Shown one piece after another: positions 45,583 through 56,460 of a stretch of DNA of 64,000 nucleotides (position 1 is its first letter; every line of letters starts with the position of its first letter). The stretch spans positions 1 through 64,000 of the forward strand of contig NZ_RQEV01000009.1 in the NCBI RefSeq assembly GCF_004771275.1. The letters run 5' to 3'. The notes beneath the pieces are model-generated. The model saw only the letters and a list, made by a program, of their open reading frames with translations, was not told where the DNA came from and ran no database searches. Source of the stretch: Leptospira fluminis (lineage in GTDB: Bacteria > Spirochaetota > Leptospiria > Leptospirales > Leptospiraceae). Position numbers and translations under genes: made by a program.

Positions 45583-46809
45583 CTATATGCCTTTTAAATT
45601 CTGGGTCAAGCTGAACATCGGAACTATGATGGAAGCCATGATGATACCTATCGCAAAACCCATGAAGACGAGCATCAGAGGCTCGATTGCTTGAGTCATC
45701 GCCTTCAACGAATTATCGACTTCTGAATCGTAGATTTCGGCCAGCTTGTTCATCATTTCGGGTACCCGATCCGAGACCTCTCCCGCGGACATCATTCCTA
45801 AAACCATCTGGGGAAGGATCTCCGAACTTAGGAAAGAGGCGGAAAGTTTTTCCCCTTCCCGGATTCTAGAGGAGGCGTTTCGGATTTCCTCCCCGAAGAT
45901 GGAATGGTTGACGATCTGCTCCACGATTTGCAGGGATATGATGAGAGGAACCCGGTTGGTAAGTAAGATCCCCAGATTCCTGGCGAAATTGGAAATCAGT
46001 ACTTTTTTGGAAAGATTACTGATGATCGGTATCCGAAGCACGAATCTTTCCCAGGACAATTTTCCTTCCGGAGTACTCTTGTAATAAAGGAATCCTGCGA
46101 TACAGAGGAATACGAAAGGAAATAGCAAAAACCACCAATTGGTCACTAGCTTGGAGCTACCGATCACGATCTTCGTGATTAACGGCAAGGGCGCGTCGAA
46201 CTGAATAAACAGTTGTTCAATCTGGGGGACGACGGTCGTTAGAAGGAAAACGACCACTGCGAGCAGGAGAACGAAAATGATGATGGGATAAACGAGGGAA
46301 GTGGTGACTTTGGATTTTAATTCCTGGTTTTTTTCCTCCATCTCAGCCAAACGGATAAGAGCCGTTTCATAATCTCCCGTCCTTTCCCCGACGGAAACCA
46401 GGGAAGGGTACTGGTTCGGAAAAATATCCGGATGTTTTTTCATCGCCTCGGAAAGGGAACTTCCTTCCGTAATATCCGCCTGCATCGCGACCACGACCTT
46501 TCGAAATACTTCGTGATCCGTTTGCTCCACTATGTTTGCCAAGGATTTGTCCAGAGGGATTCCAGCTCCGACTAGGGTTCCCAACTGGCGGCAGAACATT
46601 CCTATGATTTTGCGCGGAACTCTATATAGAAATTTTGCCAGGAAAGGAAACAGCTCCCTGTCCTTTCTTTCCGCATCCTCCGAGATCTGACGTACATAAA
46701 GCCCCTTGGACTTTAATTTCGTCCTAGCGGATTGGATGTTCGGGGCATCGATGATCCCTTTTTCTTCCTTTCCTTTTCGGTTAAAGGCTGTGTAGGTATA
46801 TAAGGCCAT
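45583..46809 (-). CDS. gspF: Type II secretion inner-membrane platform protein GspF
   Basis: A 408-residue polytopic protein: two GspF domains (about 70-195 and 272-395), with FCRQLGTLVGAGIPLDKSL, VGERTGDYETALIRLAEMEEK, and LPQMVLGMMSAGEVSDRVPEM, plus three membrane spans. An N-terminal segment (YTAFNRKGKEEKGIIDAPN) binds GspE. The length is standard. It starts 13 bases after the gspE stop. Confidence 0.95.
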   Translation of the reverse strand: MALYTYTAFNRKGKEEKGIIDAPNIQSARTKLKSKGLYVRQISEDAERKDRELFPFLAKFLYRVPRKIIGMFCRQLGTLVGAGIPLDKSLANIVEQTDHEVFRKVVVAMQADITEGSSLSEAMKKHPDIFPNQYPSLVSVGERTGDYETALIRLAEMEEKNQELKSKVTTSLVYPIIIFVLLLAVVVFLLTTVVPQIEQLFIQFDAPLPLITKIVIGSSKLVTNWWFLLFPFVFLCIAGFLYYKSTPEGKLSWERFVLRIPIISNLSKKVLISNFARNLGILLTNRVPLIISLQIVEQIVNHSIFGEEIRNASSRIREGEKLSASFLSSEILPQMVLGMMSAGEVSDRVPEMMNKLAEIYDSEVDNSLKAMTQAIEPLMLVFMGFAIGIIMASIIVPMFSLTQNLKGI

Positions 46810-46822
46810 TCTAATATCGCCG

Positions 46823-48496
46823 TTAGGTCACTCTTAATACTTCGTCCGGGGTCGTGACTCCGTCCAAAACCTTGCGGATTCCGTAATCGCGCATCGTCAG
46901 GAATCCCTCTTGTTTCGCGATATCGTTGATTTTAGTAGTATCCAGCCCGGCTAGAATTGCGTTCTTAATCTGGGTATCTATGATTAGCAGTTCGTAAATT
47001 CCGGTCCTCCCTTTGAATCCCGTACCCATGCAATGATTGCAACCTTCCCCTTTATGCAAGAGGCCGTTCTTCAACGATTTCCGGGGAATACCTAAGGATT
47101 CGAGTTCCGCCGGAGAAGGTTTGTACGAAGTCTTACATTTCGGACATATCGTACGAACCAGACGTTGGGCCATGAACCCTAAGACGGTGGAAGTGATCAG
47201 ATAAGGCTCGATTCCCATATCCACGAGTCGTGTCGCCGCGGATGCGGAGTCGTTCGTGTGCAAGGTAGAGAATACCAAGTGCCCCGTCAGAGAGGCTTGG
47301 ATGGCTATCCGCGCCGTTTCCTCGTCCCGGATCTCTCCTACCATGATGATGTCCGGGTCCTGTCTCAGAATGGCTCGAAGGCCGGTCGCGAACGTAAGGC
47401 CGATTTTTTCCTGCATCTGCATTTGGGAGACGCCGTCGATCTGGTATTCCACCGGATCTTCGCAGGTGATGATGTTTCTCTCTTCCGTATTTAGTTCCGT
47501 CAAAGCGGAATACAAGGTTGTGGATTTACCGGAACCCGTCGGACCGGTCACCAGAATGATTCCGTGAGGTTGATAAATGAGCGAGCGAAGTTCTTTTAAC
47601 AAATCCGAATAAAAGCCCATGGTCTCAAGGGAATATTTCTGATCCGTTTTGTTCAAGAGACGCATTACGATCCTCTCTCCGAACTGGCAAGGAATCGTGG
47701 AAACGCGGATATCGATATCTTTTCCGGCCAATCTAAGTTTGATCCGTCCGTCTTGGGGAAGACGATTCTCCGCGATATTCAAGTTGGACATGATCTTGAT
47801 ACGAGACGTGATTCCGGCATGATAGGATTTCGGAGGACTGAGTACATTATGCAGAATCCCGTCTATCCTGTAGCGAACTACCAGGCTTTTTTCGTAGGGC
47901 TCGACGTGTATATCCGATGCCCTTTCGTTCACTGCTTGGGAAAGGATGACGTTTACCATCTTGATGATCGGAGCGTCGTCCGACAAATCGATGGTTTCGT
48001 TATCGAAACCTTCCGCAAGTTCCGAAAAGCTTCCCTCCATCTCGTTCAGAAGGTCTTTTGCGGCGGCGGAAGTGGTATCGAAATGAGAATGTATGATTCT
48101 CATGATTTCCGGTTCGGGAGCGAGTACGAACTCCACTTTAAATTCCCGGAGAGAAAAACGCACGTCGTCCATCGGGTGAAGGTCGCTCGGGTCCGAAATG
48201 GCCACCTTCACCGTATGTTTGGAAATTTCGAAAGGGACGAGTCTACTTTTTTGGATTAGTTTCAGTGGGATTTTTTGATACGCCTCATCCATACCTTTGA
48301 ACTCCAGCTTTTCCTGGAAATTCATCCTGTATAGACGAGCCATGGCCTTGAGAACGTCCACTTCCCCGGCGATCCCTTTCTTTTGCAGGATATGTCCGAG
48401 CGGGAGGTTGTTTTTTTTCTGGAGCTTGAGAGAATCCTCCAGATCCTTCGGGGAGATGATTCCCTCTTCGACGAGTATATCGCCTAGAGTTTTCAT
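46823..48496 (-). CDS. gspE: Type II secretion ATPase GspE
   Basis: A 557-residue hexameric ATPase that drives pseudopilus assembly. The N-terminal MshEN-type domain (about 1-150, [20 protein letters not shown]) is followed by the ATPase core: Walker [11 protein letters not shown] (about 318-327), aspartate box [14 protein letters not shown], Walker [13 protein letters not shown], His box [11 protein letters not shown], and a tetra-cysteine zinc motif (CPKC...CNHC). All catalytic residues are present. It follows gspD after a 4-base gap. Confidence 0.96.
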   Translation of the reverse strand: MKTLGDILVEEGIISPKDLEDSLKLQKKNNLPLGHILQKKGIAGEVDVLKAMARLYRMNFQEKLEFKGMDEAYQKIPLKLIQKSRLVPFEISKHTVKVAISDPSDLHPMDDVRFSLREFKVEFVLAPEPEIMRIIHSHFDTTSAAAKDLLNEMEGSFSELAEGFDNETIDLSDDAPIIKMVNVILSQAVNERASDIHVEPYEKSLVVRYRIDGILHNVLSPPKSYHAGITSRIKIMSNLNIAENRLPQDGRIKLRLAGKDIDIRVSTIPCQFGERIVMRLLNKTDQKYSLETMGFYSDLLKELRSLIYQPHGIILVTGPTGSGKSTTLYSALTELNTEERNIITCEDPVEYQIDGVSQMQMQEKIGLTFATGLRAILRQDPDIIMVGEIRDEETARIAIQASLTGHLVFSTLHTNDSASAATRLVDMGIEPYLITSTVLGFMAQRLVRTICPKCKTSYKPSPAELESLGIPRKSLKNGLLHKGEGCNHCMGTGFKGRTGIYELLIIDTQIKNAILAGLDTTKINDIAKQEGFLTMRDYGIRKVLDGVTTPDEVLRVT

Positions 48497-48500
48497 TTTA

Positions 48501-50288
48501 CTATTCCCCTCTTTCTTTGATCGTAGTTTCCCGATTCAGGATCTTTTCTCTCTCCAGCTCGTAACGTTCTTGCTGAAGTTTTTTCTTGGCGGTCATCTTG
48601 TCCGCGAGTTCCCTGTTGTCCAAAATATGCGGAGTAATGAAAACCATCAGATTTGTCTTCTTATTCTGCTCCGTAGTTCTTCTGAATGCCCATCCCAAAT
48701 AAGGGATATCGCCCAGAAGCGGAATCTTGATCAGCCGCTTCTCCTTGTCGCTGGAGATTAGACCTCCGATTACGATCGTTTGTCGATTGTCTAAAGTAAT
48801 CGTAGTTTTTATTTCCCTTCTATTGAAGGTAGGGTTTCCTCCGGAAAGTGCGATAGAGGCTATGTTCTTGATTTCCTGGAGCAAGTCCAAAGTGATCTTG
48901 TTGTTCTTATTTACGTGCGGCGTGAATTTCAGTTTGATTCCGGTCGGACGATACTCGTATTGGTCGACGGTGACCGCATTCGCTCCTCCCAGACCTGCGT
49001 TCCTACTTTGGGTACGGACCGGAACGTCCTGCCCGACGTTGATCTCCGCCTCTTGGTTGTCCAAGGTCAGCACTTGCGGTGCCGAAAGAACGTTGAAATT
49101 TTCATTTCCTTGATTCGCGCTCAAAATCCCCAGGATCTGCTGGGAACCCGCTTGGACGAATCCGAGAGAGAAGCCGGACAGAGTATTCACGTTCGGATTC
49201 ATTCTTCCGCTGGAATTGATGATATTTCCTTCCTTTGCGAGACCGGAGTTGAACTGACCGTACGGTCCCTGGTTTAGATAGCGCCAGTCTATACCGAAAT
49301 CGTTTTGGTCGTTGGAAGAAAGTTCCACGATCAGAACTTCCAGCAGAACCTGCTTTCTGGAAGAGTCCAGGATCCGTATGATTTTACGGATTTCGTTCCA
49401 TTCCGCTTCGGTAGCGGTAACGATAACCGAATTGGATTCCTTGTGGGAAACCGCTTTTATTTTTTCCACTTTTGCGGGTGGAGGAGGAGGAACTCCCGGC
49501 TGGTTGGAAACAGGTGCGGGTTGGTCTCCGACGACGGGGTTGTCCAATTTGATAAGAGTAGCGGCGATTTTTTCCGCCTCGCTATGCTCTAGGGTATAAA
49601 TGTGAATGTCCCCTGCGGAAGATACCGACCCGGGAGTGCCTTCGCTCGCTTTGGCGTCCAATTCATTCACTAGAATCAACAATTTATTGATATCCGCAGT
49701 GGATCCGGAAAGCACGATGGTATTCGTATTTCTGTATACGATGATATCCGTATTCGGGGAAGTAAGTCTCTTTAAAACCGGCTCCAGTTCCTCCGGTTTG
49801 ACGTTCTCCACGGGAATGATTTGGGTGATGATCCGATTGTCGGTCGCCTCCGTCTCCGAAATAGGCTCCTTGCCCACACGGATAAAGGAGGACCTTGCCA
49901 GAGCATCCTTCATTTTTACGATCGTAATCAGATCCGCCTCTTCCACGATTGCGAATCCCATGGATTCCAAGACGGCCTTCATAAAAGAGAAGGCATTTTT
50001 AACGGGAATTTCCTTTTGAGAGATGATGGTGATTTTCTTTCCTTTTAGGCTTTCGTCCAAAAGGATATTCTTCTTCAGGATGGCGCTCATCCCTTTTAAG
50101 AAATCGTTCAACTCCGTATCTCTCCAATTCGCAAAGAAAGTCCTTTCTTTAGAGTCTTCCGTGGGTGTCGAACGCTTGGTCCCTTTCTTTGTGGATTGGG
50201 AATGTATTGTCTCTGTATAAGTCATCAAAAGCAACAGGGTAATCGTTGCCGTCTTCAGATATTTGACTTTAGGATTTAACTTACGCAT
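48501..50288 (-). CDS. gspD: Type II secretion outer-membrane secretin GspD
   Basis: A 595-residue secretin. The signal peptide has the core [22 protein letters not shown]0 (about 35-110, [18 protein letters not shown]), N1 (about 130-200) and further N domains precede the secretin domain, in which [24 protein letters not shown], [19 protein letters not shown] and [32 protein letters not shown] are recognised. A proline/glycine-rich linker (PPPPPAK) lies at about 275. The ATG at 50288 has GAAGG 4 bases before it, giving a good signal peptide; the ATG at 50348 would overlap gspC. No cysteine for lipidation is seen, so a pilotin would have to act on the barrel itself. Confidence 0.93.
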   Translation of the reverse strand: MRKLNPKVKYLKTATITLLLLMTYTETIHSQSTKKGTKRSTPTEDSKERTFFANWRDTELNDFLKGMSAILKKNILLDESLKGKKITIISQKEIPVKNAFSFMKAVLESMGFAIVEEADLITIVKMKDALARSSFIRVGKEPISETEATDNRIITQIIPVENVKPEELEPVLKRLTSPNTDIIVYRNTNTIVLSGSTADINKLLILVNELDAKASEGTPGSVSSAGDIHIYTLEHSEAEKIAATLIKLDNPVVGDQPAPVSNQPGVPPPPPAKVEKIKAVSHKESNSVIVTATEAEWNEIRKIIRILDSSRKQVLLEVLIVELSSNDQNDFGIDWRYLNQGPYGQFNSGLAKEGNIINSSGRMNPNVNTLSGFSLGFVQAGSQQILGILSANQGNENFNVLSAPQVLTLDNQEAEINVGQDVPVRTQSRNAGLGGANAVTVDQYEYRPTGIKLKFTPHVNKNNKITLDLLQEIKNIASIALSGGNPTFNRREIKTTITLDNRQTIVIGGLISSDKEKRLIKIPLLGDIPYLGWAFRRTTEQNKKTNLMVFITPHILDNRELADKMTAKKKLQQERYELEREKILNRETTIKERGE

Positions 50289-50295
50289 GCAACCT

Positions 50296-51192
50296 TCAAT
50301 TTCGAATGATAAATTCATAGGAGAGCATCTTCCCCCCTCGTTCCACATCTACGGATATTTTTTCGGCATTTTTGATGGAGTTCCAGATCTCCAACATTTT
50401 TTCCGTTTCGTTTAAGGGCATTCCGTTCACCCTTCGTACCACGTCTCCGCTACGGGCTCCCAGAGCGTAGAAAATATGATCGTTACCTATGCTATATATC
50501 TTGTATCCGGTGATCGCGTTATTTTCCATAAAAGGACCGAACCTGGCGTTCTTATATATGGCGGTAGGATCCTTCAATTTTTTATTCACGTCCTGTCTGG
50601 AAAGGACTTTCCGGATGGAATCTCCCGAGCTTTTGGCGCCCGAATCCGCAGCACCGGCGGGCCCGCCTGCCAACTTCGTCCTGGCCTCTCCGGGAGTCTG
50701 GCCGATTTCCACTTTTAGGGAGCCCCCCCCTTTTTCCAGTACAACATGAGTCAGATTGATGGTCTTGATTTTATATCCGCCGACGGTTTCTCCCGTGGCG
50801 AATTCCTCTGCGGCCTGCTTTCCTTTTTCCAGGATCGTGACTCGAGCAAAGCTCCAATGTCCGCTGAGAGTTCCCGTAACCCGCATATCCTCCCCTTCTC
50901 CGGAATCCGGCGGGGCGCCTCCCTCCACTCCTGCCGCAGCCTCGCCCACAGGAGCTAAGCTACCCCGGAACAGATTTCCGGTCACCATCTCCTCGTAAGA
51001 GGACATAGCAATCGTGATCGGAGGGGCCGTCCTACGAACGGGCGCATTCGAAGCTCCCGTCTGGATATCGGGAGTCAGAAATAACAGGAGCACTCCCCGG
51101 AACAGATAAGCCAGGGAAAGGGAAAATAAGATTACGATCGGAATCAGTGCGTAAAAAGTATTTTTCCGTAGCTCGATAAAAAACGCGTTCAT
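50296..51192 (-). CDS. gspC: Type II secretion protein GspC with PDZ domain
   Basis: A 298-residue bitopic protein that connects the inner platform with GspD. Cytoplasmic N-terminus, span [23 protein letters not shown] (about 13-35), an HR region with [10 protein letters not shown] and [29 protein letters not shown], a Gly/Ala-rich linker (about 170-190), and a C-terminal PDZ domain (about 215-298, [22 protein letters not shown]). Gly-rich segments make the protein look long. It is the first gsp gene on this strand and lies 92 bases after the M23 peptidase. Confidence 0.88.
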   Translation of the reverse strand: MNAFFIELRKNTFYALIPIVILFSLSLAYLFRGVLLLFLTPDIQTGASNAPVRRTAPPITIAMSSYEEMVTGNLFRGSLAPVGEAAAGVEGGAPPDSGEGEDMRVTGTLSGHWSFARVTILEKGKQAAEEFATGETVGGYKIKTINLTHVVLEKGGGSLKVEIGQTPGEARTKLAGGPAGAADSGAKSSGDSIRKVLSRQDVNKKLKDPTAIYKNARFGPFMENNAITGYKIYSIGNDHIFYALGARSGDVVRRVNGMPLNETEKMLEIWNSIKNAEKISVDVERGGKMLSYEFIIRN

Positions 51193-51284
51193 GGGTAATG
51201 GTGATTCGAACCTTTCGTACGGTTTCGTCCTTTATCGGGTGCAAAGAACGGAATCGTACTTTCAAAGTACTTTCTTCGGAGGTT

Positions 51285-52211
51285 TTAGAGTTTCGCCACT
51301 TTTCCTGTCTCCAGGTTAGTGACAATTTTCAAAGTCTTCCTTAGGGCGATCTCCGGGTTGATCCTATTTCCATTCAGAAACACTTCGAAATGAAGGTGGG
51401 AACCAGTGGCAGAACCGGTGCGACCTACTCCACCTATGACCGTGCCAGCGCGGACTTTGGTTCCCTGCTCCACGGTTATTTTCGCACAATGTGCATACAT
51501 AGTTTTATAGCCGTTGCCGTGATCTACGATCACGCTATTTCCGTATCCACCGTTGATACCCGCAAAGGAAACCGTTCCGTCTGCGGAGGCAAGAATCGGC
51601 GCGCCCTGCGGACCGGCCAAATCGATTCCCGTATGATAGCCGCCGCTGCCGGTATGAAACGGATCCTTTCTACGCCCGTATCGAGACGTAATACGTGAAT
51701 TTACGACGGGAGTCAAAAAAACTCTGCGGTGCTCTATTTTTTGCCTGGTCGCATTTGCTACCTTGACCGGTACGTTTAAATTCTGTCCGACCTTTAGAAC
51801 GGATCCTTTTTGCAATCCGTTCGCTTCCGTAATTCTCGCAGCGGTGGTTTTCAGGCTTTTTGCGATCCGGAACAACGTATCTTTCGGTTTTACGACGTAA
51901 TTCTTGATAATGACACCGCTTTGGTGAACGATTCTGGAAGAAATGATCGGATTGATATTGATAAAGGACGGCAATTCTATATTCGATTTGTCCTTATGAT
52001 AACTGACTGCGGAATATTTATCCGCCTGCCATTCTTCCGGAGATTGGGAGAACAATTGTTTTATTTTCCTTTCTTCCCGATCGGTAAAAAAGGAGGAATC
52101 TTTGCTCGCGTAATCGTTGATCGCAGAATCGTAATTCTTTAACGGATCCGCCGACAGAGAGGAAGCGACTAGGGCAGAAATCAATGGAAGATAAAGAATC
52201 GTCCGGTTCAC
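51285..52211 (-). CDS. LysM-M23 metallopeptidase (NlpD/EnvC-like)
   Basis: The protein (about 308 residues) has a signal peptide-like start ([18 protein letters not shown]), a LysM domain (about 115-165, [15 protein letters not shown]...[10 protein letters not shown]) and an M23 domain (about 190-295): [15 protein letters not shown] with H-x3-D zinc ligands, and [11 protein letters not shown] with the HLH ligand. All zinc-site residues are present, so it can be an active cell-wall endopeptidase, although a role as amidase activator is also possible. GTG at 52211 is used; an ATG at 52298 would extend the N-terminus over the previous gene. It could open the wall for the secretion apparatus (inference). 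Confidence 0.85.
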   Translation of the reverse strand: MNRTILYLPLISALVASSLSADPLKNYDSAINDYASKDSSFFTDREERKIKQLFSQSPEEWQADKYSAVSYHKDKSNIELPSFININPIISSRIVHQSGVIIKNYVVKPKDTLFRIAKSLKTTAARITEANGLQKGSVLKVGQNLNVPVKVANATRQKIEHRRVFLTPVVNSRITSRYGRRKDPFHTGSGGYHTGIDLAGPQGAPILASADGTVSFAGINGGYGNSVIVDHGNGYKTMYAHCAKITVEQGTKVRAGTVIGGVGRTGSATGSHLHFEVFLNGNRINPEIALRKTLKIVTNLETGKVAKL

Positions 52212-52266
52212 GTATTTAATATCGGTTCGCCGTACTTCGGTTCTTGAACCGGGGAGATTCGGTCTC

Positions 52267-52632
52267 CTACTTTTTCTTTTTGTATTCCGTGAGCTCATTG
52301 TCGATCAGTTTATCCAAATCTTCTATCTTAATGGATCTTTTTTCGAAATCTTCGTTCACCTGGTAAGCCAATAGCCTTCCGATTGCGTGCTCCCGCTTTT
52401 GGTCCGCAGGGAAGCATTTGACTTTTATGAGAGAAGGAGTCGATTCTATATATATCCGTACCAACATTCCCTTTTTAAAAGTCTCCGTCGCGGAAACTTT
52501 AGTGTCCCGCTTTAAGGAATAGACCTTGTCTTGGTAATACGTATTGATATTGGATAATTTATCCTGTTTGATCAACCGGGAGCCGCACTGGAAGGTCAGC
52601 AAAGCCAGAAGAAAAACGAGGATTCGCACCAT
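52267..52632 (-). CDS. Small lipoprotein upstream of the type II secretion genes
   Basis: A 121-residue protein with a lipoprotein signal: [16 protein letters not shown], with Cys16 lipidated by a spirochaete-type lipobox (TFQC). The mature part is basic and helical at its C-terminus ([22 protein letters not shown]). Small lipoproteins at this place are known as type II secretion-associated in Leptospira, possibly acting as a pilotin for GspD; this is recalled and not shown by the sequence itself. It is followed by the M23 gene with little or no gap. Confidence 0.65.
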   Translation of the reverse strand: MVRILVFLLALLTFQCGSRLIKQDKLSNINTYYQDKVYSLKRDTKVSATETFKKGMLVRIYIESTPSLIKVKCFPADQKREHAIGRLLAYQVNEDFEKRSIKIEDLDKLIDNELTEYKKKK

Positions 52633-52716
52633 TTCTGGCAAAGGTTACTCGGTTACCGGAAGGGATAAACTAGTTTTTCGAAAAAAAGCGGTCGAATCCG
52701 AGTTTCCTGCACCTGT

Positions 52717-54258
52717 TTGCACATGCAGGAAAACGGACTGATTCGATTGAAAGGCGCTTCTTTGGACGGGACCCAGGCGTTTCCTGTACAGGTGGAGGTG
52801 AACGTAAAACGAGGGATCCCTAGATTTACGATTACCGGTTTGGCGGCTACTTCTATCAAAGAATCTTCGGACAGGATTCGAGTCGCCATCGAAAACAGCG
52901 GATTCGAATCTCCTATCGCGAACGTTCTAGTGCATTTGGGACCCGCCAATCGTAAAAAACAGGGCACATACCTGGATTTGCCGATCGCAGTCGGACTTTT
53001 GCATCTCACTGGCCAATGTCCTGATCCGGAAACGGGAAAAAATCTCCTTTGGCTAGGGGAGCTTGGATTGGACGGGAGCGTAAAACCTGTTCGAGGAATT
53101 CTGCACATTCTCCGGCAATTGGAATACGGGTCGTATCGTGCCGTCGTCGTTCCTTGGGAAAACCGGGAGGAAGCCGCATTGCAAACCCGTCTTCCCGTGA
53201 TTTCGATCATGCATCTCAAGCAGTTGGAATCCGTTTTAACGGGAAAGGCTTTGTTCGAACCCAAAACTTCGGTTCGAATCAAGTCCCAACAGTTTCCGGA
53301 TTCGTTGGAAATCTATAGGGATCAGATGCCGGGTTTAAGAGCCGTTCAGATTTCCGCTGCGGGCTGGCACCATTGCCTACTTTCGGGTCCACCAGGTGCC
53401 GGAAAAAGTATGCTGGCCCGTTTGGGGTATTCTCTTCTACCGCCGCTTAGGGAAAGCGAAGCACTCGACCTATTATCTTTACGATCCCTTCAGGAACAGA
53501 TCGTCGATTCGGAAGTATCGCGACCCTTTCGAAGTCCTCATCATACGACTTCGGACGTAGCGCTCGTGGGTGGTTCCAGTTCCTTACGTATGGGGGAAGT
53601 CACTTTAGCGGGTCATGGAATCCTTTTTTTGGACGAATTGGCCGAATTTAAGCCGAACCATTTGCAGGCTTTGCGGGAGCCTATGGAAGAGGGTTATATT
53701 ACGGTTTCTAGGATTTCGGGGTCGGTCACCTACCCTTCTCCTTTTTTGCTGATCGGAGCCACCAATCCTTGCCCATGCGGTTTTTATCAATCTTCGAACG
53801 ATCTTTGTATTTGCAAAATTTCTAAAGTTCAATCCTATCAATCCGCGATTACCGGTCCTTTTTTGGACCGAATCGAAATTTTTCTCCATCTAGGAGCGGG
53901 GAGTAAACCGAACCGAGAAAGGGTGAAAATAGATCTAGTCCGACTTAGGGAATCGATCCGATCGGCCTCCGAGCGGCAGGAAAAACGGCTTCTGACAGGA
54001 ACGGGAAAACTTTATAACGGAAGGCTGAGAGGAGAGGAAATACTTATGTGGATTCCCCTTTCCTCAAAAGCGGAGGAATTGGTTTCCAAGGCCGTTCGAA
54101 AAAAGGGCCTAAGCATTCGGAAAATGCTCCAATTACGGAAAATTGCCAGGACGATCGCAGATTTGGTCGGGAGAGACGAGATTGAGGAGAGGGATTTGGA
54201 GGAGGCCCTTGTTTTCCTGAATTCCGGATGGTTTCCGGAAAACAGGGCCGCTGCCTGA
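52717..54258 (+). CDS. YifB/ComM-family Mg-chelatase-like AAA ATPase
   Basis: A 513-residue protein (511 from ATG 52723). The N-terminal ChlI-like part shows VEVNVKRGIPRFTITGLAATSIKESSDRIRVAIENSGF, typical of YifB. The AAA core has Walker A GPPGAGKSM (about 222-230), Walker B GILFLDELAEF, FLLIGATNPCPCGF with a zinc-type Cys pair and CICK, and the C-terminal Mg-chelatase-like helical domain (ARTIADLVGRDEI). ComM of this family is a branch-migration helicase in natural transformation. It is divergent from the lipoprotein and secretion operon. Confidence 0.95.
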   Translation: MHMQENGLIRLKGASLDGTQAFPVQVEVNVKRGIPRFTITGLAATSIKESSDRIRVAIENSGFESPIANVLVHLGPANRKKQGTYLDLPIAVGLLHLTGQCPDPETGKNLLWLGELGLDGSVKPVRGILHILRQLEYGSYRAVVVPWENREEAALQTRLPVISIMHLKQLESVLTGKALFEPKTSVRIKSQQFPDSLEIYRDQMPGLRAVQISAAGWHHCLLSGPPGAGKSMLARLGYSLLPPLRESEALDLLSLRSLQEQIVDSEVSRPFRSPHHTTSDVALVGGSSSLRMGEVTLAGHGILFLDELAEFKPNHLQALREPMEEGYITVSRISGSVTYPSPFLLIGATNPCPCGFYQSSNDLCICKISKVQSYQSAITGPFLDRIEIFLHLGAGSKPNRERVKIDLVRLRESIRSASERQEKRLLTGTGKLYNGRLRGEEILMWIPLSSKAEELVSKAVRKKGLSIRKMLQLRKIARTIADLVGRDEIEERDLEEALVFLNSGWFPENRAAA

Positions 54259-54291
54259 ACTTAGATTCTTTCGACGTGTTTGTATCTGTGG

Positions 54292-54515
<224 letters not shown>

Positions 54516-54584
54516 TCCTCATCCTTGAGAACCCGCAGACAATTCGAAAATCGACTCGAATGCCGGAAGCCTTAACGATGGTTT

Positions 54585-54941
54585 TCAGAATAGATTACGA
54601 TAAAAATTTAGTTCCCTTTTTTCGTTTAAAAAGGCCAAACAAAAAGAGACAGAACACCCCTTTAGGGAAACGTTCCGGTTCAAATAGGCCTCGGCGACGG
54701 CGCGCATCTTCCTTCTTTTCCCTGCGGAGAAGACTTCCAGCGGATGCGAGAACCCGACGGAACTCCAATGTTTGACTTCAATAAAGAAAAGCTGCTCCCC
54801 TTTTCGGGCGATTATGTCGGCTTCACCGATTCGAATTCGAAAGTTCCGAGCGAGAACGGTGTGACCTTCCCGTATAAGAAATGAGGCGACGACCTCCTCT
54901 CCTAAAATTCCTTTCGCACGATTTTCCCGGGAACGATTCAT
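54585..54941 (-). CDS. YraN/UPF0102 endonuclease-like protein
   Basis: A 118-residue protein of the UPF0102 family, with a restriction-endonuclease-like fold. Seen are the N-terminal GILGEEVVASFLIREGHTVLARNFR, then the catalytic pattern GEADIIARKGEQLFFIEVKHW (about 38-58: E-x-D and E-V-K), and KRRKMRAVAEAYL. In many bacteria it lies next to rnhB, and it does here within the same operon. Its cellular function is not established. Confidence 0.92.
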   Translation of the reverse strand: MNRSRENRAKGILGEEVVASFLIREGHTVLARNFRIRIGEADIIARKGEQLFFIEVKHWSSVGFSHPLEVFSAGKRRKMRAVAEAYLNRNVSLKGCSVSFCLAFLNEKRELNFYRNLF

Positions 54942-54995
54942 ATTCAGAACGGTTCCGGAAAACTCGGAGTCGGAATTTTTCAGAGCGCAATCGGT

Positions 54996-56186
54996 TCAAT
55001 GATTGCTCGTAACGTCCTGTAGGTCCAAAGCCTTAACGATGAAGAGGTGGTTCTCCTTCACCAAGTCCACAAGAATGAGATGACGAACAAAAGTCCCGTA
55101 TTCGTCTTTTAGAATACGGATACTGGGTCTAAGAGGTTTGTCGGGATTGGAGCTGAGAACGATTCCTATACGTTTGTCCGAAAGTTCCACACAGGATCCG
55201 ACCGGATATAGGGATACGTGATTCAGAAACGTGCGCACGATTTTTAAATCGAACTTTCCTACGTCCATGCTGATCATGGACTTGATCGCTTCGTGAGGAA
55301 GAATCCTTTTGCGATGTGGACGATTCGTGATCAACGCGGAAAAGTTGTCCGCTATCGCGTAGATTCTTGCCGCTTCTTCGATGGAAGCTCCGGCCAATTT
55401 TTGCGGATACCCTTTTCCGTCGTATCTTTCGTGGTGCTGGAGAGCTACCACGGCGAGGCTGTTCTTGATCTTAATCCTCTGGGTCAGAATTTGGTATCCG
55501 ATGATCGTATGTTTTAGGATCGATTTGTATTCTTCGTCGTTCAGTTGGTCGGTTTTTTCGGAAATAGTCGCCGGGACCTTCGTCATCCCTACGTCCGCTA
55601 CCAAACAGGAAATGGCAAGGTCCACCATTTTCGGGCGGGAATAGTCCAACAATTTTCCTATGATGAGGGCGTAGAAAGTGGAGTTTGTGATCTGGTTATA
55701 CAGATAATACCCCGGGTTGTTCATCCCTAAGATCAGATAGGAAAGATTGCTGTGGGTTCTTACGAAATCCGCCATGCCCTCGGCTTGGTCCCGGATCGGG
55801 CCGTATTCGAAGGTCTTATCTTCGGCCGCCTTTCTATACACGTCCTGAACCACGTTGAACGTGGCTTTGTACAATGAGGAAAATTGGATCTTGATTCGAT
55901 TCAGGTTATCGTAGATTCCCTTGAGGGGGAGAAGGTCCTCGTCTACGATCGTGCTTAGAATGACGTCCTCGATCTGGGTTTCCAAAAACTCGGGATCCGT
56001 ATTGATTTGAAGAGGATCCCCGTGAGTGAGCACTTCCGTGATTCCGAACCTCTTCAGCCTTTCCAAATCGGAATCCGTGATCGGTGTATTGGAAGTAATA
56101 AAAAGGTTTTCCTTGTCCAGATAAACGGGTTTGGTGAATCTCATCCCCGGTTTCAGTTCCGCAACACTTACTTTTTTCATTTTCAA
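54996..56186 (-). CDS. HD-GYP-type domain protein with altered metal-site residues
   Basis: A 396-residue protein: an N-terminal DUF3391-like region (about 1-75, [17 protein letters not shown]) and an HD-GYP-like domain (about 125-320) with [21 protein letters not shown] enzymes break down cyclic di-GMP. Here the HD motif reads VADVGMTKV where HDIGKI is expected, so His is replaced by Ala and Lys by Met, and the ADxYDAL segment reads ADNFSAL. The ILKHTIIG histidine and the GYP motif remain. It may be a cyclic di-GMP receptor or an inactive regulator. ATG at 56186 or 56180 can be the start. It is the gene after the FlhB-tail-like gene. Confidence 0.85.
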   Translation of the reverse strand: MKMKKVSVAELKPGMRFTKPVYLDKENLFITSNTPITDSDLERLKRFGITEVLTHGDPLQINTDPEFLETQIEDVILSTIVDEDLLPLKGIYDNLNRIKIQFSSLYKATFNVVQDVYRKAAEDKTFEYGPIRDQAEGMADFVRTHSNLSYLILGMNNPGYYLYNQITNSTFYALIIGKLLDYSRPKMVDLAISCLVADVGMTKVPATISEKTDQLNDEEYKSILKHTIIGYQILTQRIKIKNSLAVVALQHHERYDGKGYPQKLAGASIEEAARIYAIADNFSALITNRPHRKRILPHEAIKSMISMDVGKFDLKIVRTFLNHVSLYPVGSCVELSDKRIGIVLSSNPDKPLRPSIRILKDEYGTFVRHLILVDLVKENHLFIVKALDLQDVTSNH

Positions 56187-56190
56187 TTCC

Positions 56191-56460
56191 TTAAAACATT
56201 TCGCCTGCTTCGTTTTCTCCTAACAAGTATGCGAAAACCGCCGCTACAGCTCTATACAAATTCTCCGGAATTTCCTCTCCTGCCTGGAGGGAAGACAAGG
56301 ATTCCGCTAGAGGCGGATTGGATACGATAGGAATCCGATGATTCTCTGCCACTCGTCGAATTCGGTCGGCCAAAAAGCCCTCCCCGGTTGCGACGATTTT
56401 AGGCGCAGTATCTTGTTTCGGAACGAATTTAAGGGCGATTCCTAGTTTCAAGCGCTCCAC
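56191..56460 (-). CDS. FlhB C-terminal-domain-like (FhlB/YlqH) protein
   Basis: The 89-residue protein matches the cytoplasmic C-terminal domain of the flagellar export switch Flh[27 protein letters not shown] and [38 protein letters not shown]. The membrane part and the NPTH autocleavage site are missing; the family name is FhlB or, in Bacillus, YlqH. It could bind flagellar export substrates or FliK-like proteins. Its start overlaps the YlqG-like gene by 13 bases. Confidence 0.85.
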   Translation of the reverse strand: MERLKLGIALKFVPKQDTAPKIVATGEGFLADRIRRVAENHRIPIVSNPPLAESLSSLQAGEEIPENLYRAVAAVFAYLLGENEAGEMF

